In this document: one piece after another, positions 16,565 to 25,684 of the stretch
How positions within the stretch are numbered: position 1 is the stretch's first letter
How the letters are laid out: each line of letters starts with the position of its first letter
Assembly: GCF_001636345.1 (NCBI RefSeq)
Contig: NZ_KV440945.1
Span: forward strand, 2,933,354 to 2,997,353
From: Cytobacillus gottheilii
GTDB taxonomy: Bacteria; Bacillota; Bacilli; Bacillales; Cytobacillaceae
DNA: 64,000 nt
Direction of reading: 5' to 3'
Position numbers and translations under genes: made by a program
The notes under the pieces: generated by a model
The model's input: the letters and a program-made list of their open reading frames with translations, nothing else
Told to the model about the DNA's origin: nothing
The model's database searches: none

Positions 16565-17778
16565 TTGTTTCGTTCAAAATTAAAAACCATTGTTCTTGCA
16601 CTTTCTGTAACGATGATGGCAGTTTCGCTCATCTCATTTCCGCAGGAATCAGTAGATGCTTCCATAAGAGGATTAGATATGTGGTGGGAAATTGTTTTTC
16701 CTTCACTTCTTCCTTTTTTTATTGTTTCTGAAATGCTGATTGGATTTGGTGTTGTCAAATTTATCGGGGTTATGCTTGAACCGCTTATGCGCCCATTATT
16801 TCGTGTTCCTGGAGTCGGAGGCTTTGCCTGGGCAATGGGAATGGCCTCGGGATTTCCAGCTGGAGCAAAACTATCTGCCAGACTTCGCCAAGAGGGTCAA
16901 TTAACAAGAATAGAGGCAGAAAGACTCGTCTCCTTTACAAACTGTTCGAATCCCCTTTTTATTTTTGGTGCTGTTTCTGTTGGTTTTTTTGGAAATGCTA
17001 AGCTGGGTGTCATTTTAGCTCTCGCCCATTATCTTGGGAATTTCACTGTAGGTATACTGATGAGATTTCACGGTCACAAAGAAAATAAGAAATACAAAGA
17101 GAAACAAAAAGCTCCATCAATCCGAAAGGCTTTATCTGCCTTACATAAAACAAGAATAAATGACAATCGTCCACTTGGTAAATTATTAGGAGACGCAGTG
17201 ATGTCATCCATCCAGACTTTATTAATGATTGGCGGATTCATTATATTATTCTCGGTAATCAATAAAATGCTCTTCCATGTTGGCATAACAGCATTTTTAG
17301 CTAAAGGGATTGAAATGATGCTAACCATGCTGCATTTTCCAGTCGAACTTAGTCTTCCGCTGATCTCTGGCCTTTTTGAAATCACTTTTGGCAGCCAAAT
17401 GGCGAGCCAGGTAGATGAGTCAACATTAATGCATCAAGCAGTTATTGTCAGCCTTGTTCTTGGCTTTAGCGGTTTTAGCGTCCAGGCTCAAGTGGCAAGC
17501 ATACTTGCTCAAACAGACATTCGTTTCAAGCCATTCTTCTTTGCGAGAATTCTTCATAGCTGTTTTGCTGCTTTTTACGCTTACCTTCTATGGAATCCAA
17601 TCTATGTTCGCTTTTACAGCAACGAGCCAACCTCTAATGCCGTCCCGGTTTTCAATTTTGGTGATGGATTAATGTCTCAAAAAATACTTAATTCCTTAGC
17701 AGAGATTGGTCCATTAATAACGATTTTTGCCTTAATGCTGTATACAATTATTCTTGCCAAAAGAACGCTGGCAAAATA

Positions 17779-17779
<1 letters not shown>
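16565..17779 (+). CDS. ylbJ: Sporulation integral membrane protein YlbJ
   Basis: 404-residue polytopic membrane protein with about eight segments and two nucleoside-recognition (Gate) domains. GGFAWAMGMASGFPAGAKLS (about 80-99) and the matching SGLFEITFGSQMASQ half (about 262-276) are the paired signatures. B. subtilis YlbJ is made in sporulation under sigma-E and is needed for spore heat resistance. It belongs to the family of SpoVV, the dipicolinate transporter. The start is TTG, eight bases after GGGAGG; the next in-frame ATG would remove the first membrane segment. Single gene, convergent with coaD. Confidence 0.92.
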
Positions 17780-18338
<559 letters not shown>

Positions 18339-18407
18339 TCATGTAAACTTGTTATAGGAACGAAATAAGGAGAAACAAACAGTACTAGCCTCGCCTCAAT
18401 TCCTGAA

Positions 18408-18956
18408 TTACCTTTTATAGATTGAAATCGATATCATTCCATAGTTTTCGTGCTTATATTGCACAAAGCTGCCAATCTGTTCCGGTAAATGAACATCCGA
18501 ACCATGCTCGCAAATGATCGTGCCATCTTCGGCAAGCAATGCTTCTCTATCAATCAGTTCAATCAGCTTGACCAGCTGCTGCTTCTTGTATGGCGGATCT
18601 AAGAATATATAATCAAATACAAGCTCTCTTTTTATAATTGCCTTTAAAGCTCTTTCAGCGTCATTGCGATAAACTTCACTTTGTTCTGTAAATCCGCTGG
18701 ATGAAAGATTATCATGAATGGTTTGTATTGCCATCCGGTCCCGGTCTACAAAAATAACTTTGTCCACACCTCTGCTGATTGCCTCAATCCCAAGTCCCCC
18801 GCTGCCGGCAAATAAATCAAGGCAAAGTCCTCCTTCAAAATATGGACCAATCATATTAAACAATGCTTCTTTCACTTTATCAGTTGTCGGCCGGGTTGTA
18901 TTCCCTGGGACAGGCTTTAAGCTTCTCCCTTTCTGCGAACCAGAAACAACTCTCAT
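18408..18956 (-). CDS. rsmD: 16S rRNA (guanine966-N2)-methyltransferase RsmD
   Basis: 182-residue SAM-dependent methyltransferase acting on assembled 30S particles. It begins MRVVSGSQKGRSL. TRPTTDKVKEALFNMI (about 21-36) is the substrate-side motif, LDLFAGSGGLGIEAISRG (about 45-62) binds SAM, and LDPPYKK (about 117-123) is the catalytic NPPY-type motif. Located 120 bases upstream of coaD and probably cotranscribed (ylbH-ylbI in B. subtilis). A GTGGTGAT site precedes the ATG. Confidence 0.95.
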   Translation of the reverse strand: MRVVSGSQKGRSLKPVPGNTTRPTTDKVKEALFNMIGPYFEGGLCLDLFAGSGGLGIEAISRGVDKVIFVDRDRMAIQTIHDNLSSSGFTEQSEVYRNDAERALKAIIKRELVFDYIFLDPPYKKQQLVKLIELIDREALLAEDGTIICEHGSDVHLPEQIGSFVQYKHENYGMISISIYKR

Positions 18957-19121
18957 ATCATCACCACTGCTACCATTATTGATTTTTTTTCTTCCCTATC
19001 CTACCATATTTGCCGATCGCAATCCAACCAATATTTTGAAATCGTTATCATTCCTCGTAGTTTCGTTATTATTTTTTATTCTGATGTGTATATTGAACTT
19101 TATTGTGGAAATACTGTTATT

Positions 19122-19271
19122 AACAGCATCTATTCGATGATGCTGTTGCCAACCGCGGAGAAGACTTACGTTTCCCCATAAGTTCTTCCTCCGGTTTCTC
19201 CTCTCCCTTTGCCTTCTATCCTTTAAGGATATAGAAGGACCCTGCAGAAGTCTGCAGGGTTTTCTTTTTAT
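19122..19271 (+). ncRNA. Candidate structured small RNA ending in an intrinsic terminator
   Basis: Four consecutive hairpins on the plus strand with no gene to serve. AACAGCATC/GATGCTGTT lies at 19122-19147, an imperfect CCGCGGAGAAGACTT/AAGTTCTTCCTCCGG at 19153-19194, and CCTTCTATCC/GGATATAGAAGG at 19212-19238. ACCCTGCAGA/TCTGCAGGGT at 19239-19260 is then followed by TTTCTTTTTATTTATT. The flanking genes are both on the minus strand. I see no good promoter (best is TTGAAC, 16 bases, TGTTAT, which overlaps hairpin 1). No match to a known family is claimed. Confidence 0.45.
19239..19271 (+). terminator. Orphan plus-strand intrinsic terminator
   Basis: Perfect 10-bp stem ACCCTGCAGA/TCTGCAGGGT with a two-base centre (AG), so the real loop is slightly larger, followed by a T-rich run. 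The T-tract is only on the plus strand, whereas the adjacent protein genes run on the minus strand. Confidence 0.8.
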
Positions 19272-19297
19272 TTATTGCACTATTAAAAATGAAATGA

Positions 19298-20716
19298 CTA
19301 CTGAGCAGCTTTGATTGATATTTCAGAAGCACTTTCATCTATTTGTATATTAAATATTGAATCTAACCACTGCTTCTCCATATAAATACTTCCGTACATA
19401 GCTGTTAATGGATTTTGCAATAAGCCATAATTATCTTCATTTAATATAAATATGTTTTTGTTTAAATAAAAACGATAGCTTTGTTCTTTATTTTGGATTA
19501 AAACGGTCTCTTGATCAGGTAAATATTGAACGTTGTATCCAAAATACTCCATCGTTTCCTTTAGTGGAAACAATCTTCTTGTTCCTTCATAGATGACTTT
19601 GTTATCTTTTTCTTCCCCATTGACGATTAATTTGCGGTCGTCATAATAAAATAACGGAATAAAATCATCACTCTTGCTATTGAGAGTATAGAAGCTTGTC
19701 CGAAAGCCCATTATTTTTGTTAATGCCTGATCAAGTTTTTCTGTTGTCAATGCATCCGGCTCATTATGAACAGATGAGAAAAAGAGATCGAGCTCATTTT
19801 CCGTCATTTTTTCATTCATTTCTGTTAAAACAGCTTTCCCTCTCGCTGTTTGTGCTTCTTTCCCCAGTGAATAAGCAATAAACACATCTGCAAGCCAGTT
19901 TTCTTTAAGCTCCAAGGAAGCAAATTTATGCTCAAAATAATGAGTTAACAGCTTAAGCTGCAAAGCCTCGTCAGTGATGCTCTTATTCACAATGATGAAG
20001 GAATCCTCCTCAAACTCCTTATGCTGATCTGTTACAACAATCGAATGCCGTTTAAAATCATTAAGTTCACTAATCACTTTAAAGGAAGATGGCTCAAAAA
20101 TTGAGGAATCAGCATAATAATTGAAGCCTGCTTTTGTTTCAAAGTAGTTCAAAGGTGCTGCCTGCCAATATAATGCAGTAGCATCCCCGCTTCCTGCAAA
20201 GGAAAAGAAATCAATATATTCTTTCTCAATGTGACCCTGCAGCGGTAAACCCGACATCCACGAACCTGCCCTGTTTACGGATTCAGTCACTTCCATTCTT
20301 GTTTCAGAAAGGACTATATCCGCTAGGCTGACAGTCCATTGATCTACTAATAAGGAACTGCCTCTTTTCCCAACCGGAATGGTATAAGAAAAATTTAATT
20401 CGCCATTCTCACTGGTATAAAAGTATGGCTGCTCTCCTTCAGCCTTACATGGATTTCCATCTGTATTTGTACATTGAAAATTAAACAGCTTTTGAGGGAC
20501 CACTGCTTCATATATCTCTCCCTCTGTTAATCCGCTGATGGTTTGTTGAACCGATAATTCATTGCCTTTCGTATACACTGATAATTCCTGTTTTATATTG
20601 GATGATTCAGAACTGTCTGGGTCTTTTTGTTCAGAGAATGCTTCCCATTGCCAGAAAAGCATACCGCTAATAGATGCCGACAGTATTAGAAATATCAATA
20701 GAAATGCTCTCCACAT
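19298..20716 (-). CDS. Secreted or membrane-anchored protein with a C-terminal stalk/copper-amine-oxidase-N-like domain
   Basis: 472 residues. An N-terminal hydrophobic segment (about 3-22) looks like a signal anchor. A large beta-rich extracellular region follows, with a CTNTDGNPC pair that could form a disulphide. The final about 110 residues (LIVNGEEKDNKV, RRLFPLKETMEYFGY, TVLIQNKEQSYRF) look like the stalk domain found in Bacillales surface proteins. No catalytic motif seen; function unknown. I use the second ATG, seven bases from AAAGGAG; the first overlaps that site. It sits between rsmD and ylbG, where B. subtilis has no gene. Confidence 0.7.
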   Translation of the reverse strand: MWRAFLLIFLILSASISGMLFWQWEAFSEQKDPDSSESSNIKQELSVYTKGNELSVQQTISGLTEGEIYEAVVPQKLFNFQCTNTDGNPCKAEGEQPYFYTSENGELNFSYTIPVGKRGSSLLVDQWTVSLADIVLSETRMEVTESVNRAGSWMSGLPLQGHIEKEYIDFFSFAGSGDATALYWQAAPLNYFETKAGFNYYADSSIFEPSSFKVISELNDFKRHSIVVTDQHKEFEEDSFIIVNKSITDEALQLKLLTHYFEHKFASLELKENWLADVFIAYSLGKEAQTARGKAVLTEMNEKMTENELDLFFSSVHNEPDALTTEKLDQALTKIMGFRTSFYTLNSKSDDFIPLFYYDDRKLIVNGEEKDNKVIYEGTRRLFPLKETMEYFGYNVQYLPDQETVLIQNKEQSYRFYLNKNIFILNEDNYGLLQNPLTAMYGSIYMEKQWLDSIFNIQIDESASEISIKAAQ

Positions 20717-20990
20717 CGTCATTCTCCTTTAAAAATTCATGCTGATTATCCTTGAAGCCTTTACATGACTCTGTCTAAAGAGTGCTATCACAACAATTTT
20801 CTACAAAAGATCCTTTTTATAAAGTGTATCAAAAACAGGGACATACGTCACAAGAAATTTATCGTTTTTTAAATAAATTAATCCGTTTGGCACAATCTGA
20901 TTTTTTAGGTAAACTTGTATAGGGAAAATTGATTATATACTTTAAAATAATAAAAGTGGAATACAACGAGAGAGTAATGGAGGAATAATC

Positions 20991-21380
20991 ATGATACAAC
21001 GTTTTATTGAGCTTGGCGAAGGATATTCTGACCTTTATGAACTTCTTGAAATTGCTGAAGTTAATAAACATCGTTTAGCTAAATTGATGGCATTTCATAC
21101 AAATGTGAACCATAAAGAGGTAACCTCGCTTGCTGTTATATTAAACCCTGCTGCAGAGGGGAAATTTCAGCCGCTGTATATTTGCCTGGAAGGCATACCA
21201 AATCCAAACATGAAAGCAAATAAACGCTATGACCTTTTTAAAGAGAAAGCAGAGGAACTTGGACAAACCATTTTTGAATTAAAAGTAAAATCATCCGCAG
21301 AATTTGCGGAGAAAGAATTATTTTATCAATATTTGATCGGTATCCTCCGTTTAAATCACTACATTCCACCGCTTCAATAA
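20991..21380 (+). CDS. Conserved hypothetical protein, 129 aa
   Basis: Small soluble acidic protein with alternating helices and strands and no signal peptide or membrane segment. Segments such as HTNVNHKEVTSLAVILNPA and FQPLYICLEGIP look conserved-protein-like. I recall similar Bacillus proteins annotated as hypothetical or, doubtfully, as methylthioribose kinase; the length is far too short for that kinase and no kinase motif is present. A clear GGAGGA site precedes the ATG. Transcribed alone, divergent from the stalk-domain gene and convergent with ylbG. Confidence 0.7.
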   Translation: MIQRFIELGEGYSDLYELLEIAEVNKHRLAKLMAFHTNVNHKEVTSLAVILNPAAEGKFQPLYICLEGIPNPNMKANKRYDLFKEKAEELGQTIFELKVKSSAEFAEKELFYQYLIGILRLNHYIPPLQ

Positions 21381-21413
21381 AATCCTGCAAGAAAAAAGAG
21401 CACCAACATGAGA

Positions 21414-21438
21414 GGGCGGGATTAATTCCCGCCTTTTC
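21414..21438 (+). terminator. Terminator of the 20991-21380 gene
   Basis: GGCGGGA pairs with TCCCGCC around TTAAT, followed by TTTTC on the plus strand. Confidence 0.8.
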
Positions 21439-21441
21439 ACA

Positions 21442-21717
21442 TTAAATGCCCATCTTATAATCATATTCTTTTGCTTTATCCGGCTTTGAGTTTTCAAACT
21501 CCATTTTTAAAAATGGTTTATATGAGGGTTCGGCATTTTTTACAAACGAATATGCATTTAGCTTATTAATTAAAGCTTCTGTTTCATCCATGTCACAGTA
21601 TAAAACAACGTATTTGAGCCTTTTTGACACAAAGTGGACATTCCCAAATCTTCTTAACATTTTGGCTTGTTTAAGTGAATAAAGCCAAACAATAATCCCT
21701 TGCCTTTGACCTAGCAT
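21442..21717 (-). CDS. ylbG: YlbG family protein (DUF2129)
   Basis: 91 residues, matching the family length. The start [25 protein letters not shown] and the central [12 protein letters not shown] are typical, and [14 protein letters not shown] closes the conserved core. It has a small alpha/beta fold; cellular role not established. GAGGGAAATAT precedes the ATG. Located between ylbF and rsmD, as in B. subtilis, though here separated from rsmD by two extra genes and an RNA candidate. Confidence 0.92.
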   Translation of the reverse strand: MLGQRQGIIVWLYSLKQAKMLRRFGNVHFVSKRLKYVVLYCDMDETEALINKLNAYSFVKNAEPSYKPFLKMEFENSKPDKAKEYDYKMGI

Positions 21718-21797
21718 ATATTTCCCTCACAATGACATTATTTTCTATAGTCTAGCATAAAAAACTTTTATTGTTCAATTTGTTATAGAAAAGAAAG

Positions 21798-21830
21798 TAA
21801 AAAAACAAGAGAAGCAGCAATGCTTCTCCC
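21798..21830 (-). terminator. Terminator downstream of ylbF
   Basis: On the minus strand GAGAAGCA pairs with TGCTTCTC around TTGC, followed by TTGTTTTTTT. It separates ylbF from ylbG. Confidence 0.8.
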
Positions 21831-21846
21831 AATTAATGCATCTATT

Positions 21847-22290
21847 TTATGCTGAACAGCCGCAGCTGCCGCCAGATCCACAGCCTCCGCCACAGCTGCT
21901 GGAAGAAAAATATGGACTTCCTGTTGGTACTTTCACGCTTTGTGAGACTGACTTTCCAATCAGCATGCCGATTTCATCCAGCAAGTTCTGCAGCTGATTT
22001 TCGGCTAAACGAAACTGTGCGACATTCTCATCCATATCCATGTCCCGTTTAACTTCACGGATCGTCATCATCACTCTTTTGTATTCAGGATGATATTTCC
22101 CGAAACGCTGTACTTCTTCGTACAGTTCTTTCAGTTCTACAAAGGCAGCTATTTTCCGCTGGCTTTCTTTACTGTTTTTCATGATATTTAAACGTGTACG
22201 GTATTCCTCTGCAGCTTCTGATTGGATAACCATTAGAGAGAGTTCATCCGAAGCATCTAATATTTCCAATGTTTCTAAAGTAGCAAGCAT
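21847..22290 (-). CDS. ylbF: YlbF, RNase Y-associated regulator (Y-complex subunit)
   Basis: 147-residue mostly helical protein of the YlbF/YmcA family. With YmcA and YaaT it forms the iron-sulphur Y-complex that helps RNase Y mature operon mRNAs and supports competence, biofilm formation and sporulation. The glycine/serine-rich tail carries the cysteine set CGGGCGSGGSCGC (about 133-145), the part that contributes cluster ligands. GGAGGTGAG precedes the ATG. Single gene with its own terminator. Confidence 0.92.
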   Translation of the reverse strand: MLATLETLEILDASDELSLMVIQSEAAEEYRTRLNIMKNSKESQRKIAAFVELKELYEEVQRFGKYHPEYKRVMMTIREVKRDMDMDENVAQFRLAENQLQNLLDEIGMLIGKSVSQSVKVPTGSPYFSSSSCGGGCGSGGSCGCSA

Positions 22291-22345
22291 CTTTAGCTCA
22301 CCTCCAATCCATATTTTATCATGAAAAAAAGGAAAGCTAAAGTGT

Positions 22346-22789
22346 TCAGGATTGAATTCGTACAGTAAATTCTTTTTTCAGTTCCTCATGATAAGTTGTA
22401 TTATCATTTTTTAATACGTTCAGTTGAATAGTATGAGTACCTGCAGGCAGGTTTTTAATGATAAATGCAGCGGATGTGATGTCCTTTTGTTTGCGACCAT
22501 CTACAAATAACCCGATCTTGGCCCTATTTTTTCCGCTATCCGCCCGAAATGAAACACCTGGGATAATGCACTCAACATACACATTCATTCCCTTCACTTG
22601 GTGTCTGACAAAGAATTGGGGAGCAGTCTCCATATTAGCAGCCTGGACAGATCGTCCATCCTCTCCACCCTCAAATATATGTAGAGGCTCAACAACAAGT
22701 TTCGTTTCAGGCTCTGGTATTTCATTACCGCATGCGGATAATAATACGGTATAAACAAGTATTAAACAAAGCTGTCGTATGATTCTCAT
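22346..22789 (-). CDS. Putative lipoprotein, 147 aa
   Basis: A signal peptide with lipobox LLSAC (Cys about 20) predicts attachment to the outer face of the membrane. The mature part is about 127 residues and beta-rich, with a conserved-looking FFVRHQVKGMNVYVECIIPG and a C-terminal GTHTIQLNVLKND that suggests an immunoglobulin-like sandwich. No enzyme motif. Function unknown. It lies 56 bases upstream of ylbF on the same strand and could be its operon partner. Confidence 0.7.
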   Translation of the reverse strand: MRIIRQLCLILVYTVLLSACGNEIPEPETKLVVEPLHIFEGGEDGRSVQAANMETAPQFFVRHQVKGMNVYVECIIPGVSFRADSGKNRAKIGLFVDGRKQKDITSAAFIIKNLPAGTHTIQLNVLKNDNTTYHEELKKEFTVRIQS

Positions 22790-22951
22790 TTACGCTTCAC
22801 TCCTTTGTGCCTTATTCTTTACAGGAGTGAGGGATTTTACTCTTTCTATTCAAAAAAGCTCCCTTAAATCTAATGTTAAAAGCAGTGATAATCATGTGCT
22901 CAGAAACTTGTCTAAACACTTGAAGCAAATTGCTGATTAAAATACAGGCTA

Positions 22952-22985
22952 AAAACATAGTCTCCTTGCTGAGAAGACTATGTTT
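22952..22985 (-). terminator. Terminator of ylbD-ylbE
   Basis: AAACATAGTCT and its complement AGACTATGTTT flank a loop of about 11 bases, with TTTTTA following on the minus strand. It overlaps the ylbE stop. Confidence 0.8.
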
Positions 22986-23217
22986 GAGAGTTCATTGCCT
23001 GAAACATGCCCATCATCATTGAAGCCATCTGTACACCATTATTAAATTTTTCAACATGATGTGGAATGGTTTTTCGATGGTAATGCAAAGCAGCAATTTC
23101 AAATGCCTGCAAATCCATTGGATTTCTCGATAGTTTTCGATACCAATGAGGCTGTTCACGAATGAAATTTCTTAATTCCTGATTTTGTTCAATATATTCA
23201 ATTACTTCTTTTCTCAC
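22978..23217 (-). CDS. ylbE: YlbE-like protein
   Basis: 79 residues, equal in length to B. subtilis YlbE. Diagnostic segments are REQPHWYRKLSRNP (about 21-34), HYHRKTIPH (about 45-53) and the methionine-rich QMASMMMGMF near the C-terminus. Function unknown; conserved in spore formers beside ylbD. I start at the GTG giving VRKEVIEYI, ten bases after AAGGAG; a GTG three codons upstream touches that site. It begins 14 bases after the ylbD stop. Confidence 0.88.
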   Translation of the reverse strand: MRKEVIEYIEQNQELRNFIREQPHWYRKLSRNPMDLQAFEIAALHYHRKTIPHHVEKFNNGVQMASMMMGMFQAMNSQT

Positions 23218-23231
23218 TCCAGCCACACTCC

Positions 23232-23636
23232 TTAATCTTTTCGAAAGCCAAATGGATTTGGCGGAGGATTATTACTTGTTCCGGATGACTTCCCGTCCGT
23301 TCCCCCTCCTTGGAAGTTCCCAATAACACCTTGAATTGCAGCTAATGCCTGACTAATATTTTGTACATAAACCTGCATTTGATTGGCATCCATTTTTTTC
23401 AGAGATCCCAAAAGAGTTGCCATAAAATCCATTTTCTTATCATCGTTTGTATCTTCTTGCTTTTCGTTCTCCTGTTCTGAATTCCACCTAGTGTCTTCTT
23501 CACCAAGCAGATACCAGTCTTCATATAATTCCTGCCATGTATGCTTTCCAGATCGAACATCCTTTACAAGTTCCGGGTGTTCTTTAACAAATAACTTAAA
23601 CTTCTCTACAGAAGGATGAAGTTTTTTTTCCGCCAT
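23232..23636 (-). CDS. ylbD: YlbD family putative spore coat protein
   Basis: 134 residues. The N-terminus (MAEKKLHPSVEKFKLFVKEHP) and LYEDWYLLGEEDTRW (about 37-51) are family marks. A helical middle with MDANQMQVYVQNISQALAAIQG and a Gly/Ser/Pro-rich tail ending NPFGFRKD follow. The family is listed as a coat component in Bacillus on limited evidence. The ATG is set by GAGGTGA five bases upstream. First of the ylbD-ylbE pair. Confidence 0.88.
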   Translation of the reverse strand: MAEKKLHPSVEKFKLFVKEHPELVKDVRSGKHTWQELYEDWYLLGEEDTRWNSEQENEKQEDTNDDKKMDFMATLLGSLKKMDANQMQVYVQNISQALAAIQGVIGNFQGGGTDGKSSGTSNNPPPNPFGFRKD

Positions 23637-23771
23637 TTTTCTCACCTCATTCTGTTACAAATGCCTATAATACGATATGTATCCAATAAAAATATGTGAA
23701 TGCATTGCTGTTTCTTTTTAAAGGTACTGATTTCATAAATGTATTACTGTTCATTTCGTTTCGATAGAGCA

Positions 23772-23820
23772 TAAAAAAGACAATTCTGCCAGAAGAATAT
23801 CTTCCAGCAGAATCGTCTTA
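23772..23820 (-). terminator. Terminator of ylbC
   Basis: A long hairpin (GACGATTCTGCTGGAAGA against TCTTCTGGCAGAATTGTC, with mismatches) is followed by TTTTTTAT on the minus strand. It begins inside the ylbC stop codon. Confidence 0.85.
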
Positions 23821-24876
23821 CTCTTGCCACTTTTCAATGAAGTTTTGTGTATAGTGTTTTTCGTATACTCCCACTCCCAGGTGAGTGAACTTATCGTTTA
23901 ATAGACTTTCCCTGTGCCCTTTGCTGTTTAGCCAGCCTTCTACGACTGCAGGTGCATCAATATAATTTGCCGCTATATTTTCCCCTGCAGATAAGTATGT
24001 AACCTCTCCGGCTTCCAAGCGATCAGATAATTCTCCATACCTCTCTGATGTATGTGAGAAAACCTCCGTTTCAAACATATCGATACTATGACCAAGTGCC
24101 ACAGCGGCAGTTTGATCGTCCCATTCTAAAGGTTCCATACCATGACGGACACGTATAACATTAGTGATGTCTAAAATTTGAAGCTCTTTCCCTCTATTTA
24201 CTTGATCATTGTCCTCTGCCTCTGTTCCTGCCTCAAGTAATTCTCCTCTGTAAACCATTTCGTATGGTCTTAATTTAAGAAGTGTTTCTGTATTTACAAA
24301 TCTCACACTTGATAATGTACCGGTAAATTTATCTATATACAGCAGAGCGAACACATCACCAAGCCGAATAATTGGCCGTGTATTCAGATCTTCTTCTGAT
24401 AATTCAAAACGATAAGAGCTGTTATCATATTCGATGTTGACATTTGTATCTGCAAAAACGGAAGCATATAATTCAGAGGCAGCCTGACCAATTTTGAAAG
24501 GTTCAACATCTGTTTCGCTGCCAGTAGCAAAAACAGTAACTGCCTGCTCATCCTCCATGCCTACCTGCATATAATTATGATCATTTATTGCATAAATCCA
24601 CCATTCATAATCGTATAGTGAAGGATCAACTCTTTGCGGTTCACCGTATAATTCAATAAGTTCTTGCTCGGATTTCCCAATTAAGGCAGCTAACCCTGTT
24701 TCCGGCATTTCAATCCCAGAATTGGTTTCATCAGAATCTACTAATGCCTGTTTTTTCTCAGGTTCAGTATTTTCTTCCTGTATCAGGATCTCTTGTTCTT
24801 CACCTGTTGAATCAAAGTAAAGCCAAATAAGTAAAAATGCAGCTATAAGTGCTAGAATTCTAACTAAATTTCGCAA
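23818..24876 (-). CDS. ylbC: CAP (SCP/PR-1) domain protein YlbC
   Basis: 352 residues: an N-terminal signal/anchor (about 5-22), an acidic linker, a CAP-associated N domain (about 60-200, GLAALIGKSEQELIELYGEP) and a C-terminal CAP domain (about 225-350). The CAP motifs are NVIRVRHGMEPLEWDDQTAAVALGHS-type, EVFSHTSERYG, AGENIA and GWLNSKGHRESLLN. Likely secreted or surface-bound; CAP proteins of this type are linked to spore and cell envelope functions without a proven activity. The YwqC-like name varies; the position matches ylbC. Confidence 0.9.
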   Translation of the reverse strand: MRNLVRILALIAAFLLIWLYFDSTGEEQEILIQEENTEPEKKQALVDSDETNSGIEMPETGLAALIGKSEQELIELYGEPQRVDPSLYDYEWWIYAINDHNYMQVGMEDEQAVTVFATGSETDVEPFKIGQAASELYASVFADTNVNIEYDNSSYRFELSEEDLNTRPIIRLGDVFALLYIDKFTGTLSSVRFVNTETLLKLRPYEMVYRGELLEAGTEAEDNDQVNRGKELQILDITNVIRVRHGMEPLEWDDQTAAVALGHSIDMFETEVFSHTSERYGELSDRLEAGEVTYLSAGENIAANYIDAPAVVEGWLNSKGHRESLLNDKFTHLGVGVYEKHYTQNFIEKWQE

Positions 24877-25243
24877 ATTTCATCCTCCCTTCTATCATTT
24901 TCTCTATCATTATATGTTTGTCCTTTAAAAATAGTATAACATCAAATAAATTCTTTAAAAATGTTATAAATATTTCCCCTTTTTCAGTACAGGACTATTT
25001 TTATTGGACATTTCCATTAAGAATGCTCTTTAAAACTTGAATAAGATAAAATTTTTATAAGGGTTTAGCTAGATCCCATTTGAATTAATGGTACCACAAA
25101 ATTGTTGAAGGATTAGGTTTTCTCATTCATTGACGTTGCAACTTCTGCTTTTTTCTACTATTATTAAGTTTGAGATAATTTTGTAGGAATGACGCATTTT
25201 TCCTTGCTATTATGCACGGAACGATTGTAGGAGGGGAATCGAT
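24877..25243. other. Divergent ylbC/ylbA intergenic region
   Basis: Holds the ylbA promoter (25136-25164). On the minus strand there is an extended -10 like TGTTATACT (24933-24941) that could serve ylbC. Otherwise A/T-rich with no gene. Confidence 0.5.
25136..25164 (+). promoter_or_regulatory. Sigma-A promoter of ylbA
   Basis: TTGCAA (25136-25141), a 17-base spacer and TATTAT (25159-25164); four of six and five of six matches. The start codon is 79 bases beyond the -10. Confidence 0.6.
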
Positions 25244-25606
25244 ATGAAGTTTGAAAACATTGGATTAGATAAACTAAAAGCAGACTTAAATCGGCTGGAC
25301 GAGGTTATGCTTTCATACGGTTTAGTCCGTGAAGGCCAGTGGGATTACGAAAGAGTTACATACGATCGCAAATTTGAATTAAAAGATGGTGTTTATTATT
25401 TGCGCGTTTTCGGATATGCTGCTGAAGGAGATGTAGGCGCTCACAAAGCCCTTATCCAGATTATGACACCGCTTTTAGGCAAGCATTATTATCCGCATGG
25501 CGTTGAATATGGTGAGGGAGAAACTTTTCCTAAAAGCCTTGTCAGCCAATGTGAAAAAATCCTTACAGATATTAAAAATGAAGTTGAGAAATTTGCACAG
25601 GCTTAA
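25244..25606 (+). CDS. ylbA: YugN-like family protein YlbA
   Basis: 120 residues, same as B. subtilis YlbA. WDYERVTYDRKFELKDGVYYLRVFGY (about 30-55) and GKHYYPHGVEYGEGETFP (about 76-93) define the YugN-like fold. Soluble, no known biochemical role. GTAGGAGGGG precedes the ATG. Single gene with its own promoter and a terminator shared with the convergent neighbour. Confidence 0.85.
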   Translation: MKFENIGLDKLKADLNRLDEVMLSYGLVREGQWDYERVTYDRKFELKDGVYYLRVFGYAAEGDVGAHKALIQIMTPLLGKHYYPHGVEYGEGETFPKSLVSQCEKILTDIKNEVEKFAQA

Positions 25607-25648
25607 CTCTTTACATGTGTCGCACTTTTGAGTGATACAAACAAAATA

Positions 25649-25684
25649 AACCAGACGACTAAGCAGTGCGTCTGGTTTTTTATT
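25649..25684. terminator. Bidirectional terminator after ylbA
   Basis: ACCAGACG pairs with CGTCTGGT across an 11-base loop, followed by TTTTTTATT on the plus strand. It ends inside the neighbouring minus-strand gene's stop region. Confidence 0.85.

Noticed and set aside
18718-19140. 140-codon plus-strand open frame antisense to rsmD
   Set aside because: Lies mostly opposite the conserved rsmD gene, has no ribosome binding site and no family resemblance; a shadow frame.
19212-19262. Terminator for the minus-strand stalk-domain gene
   Set aside because: On the minus strand the hairpins are not followed by a T-tract; the T run is on the plus side.
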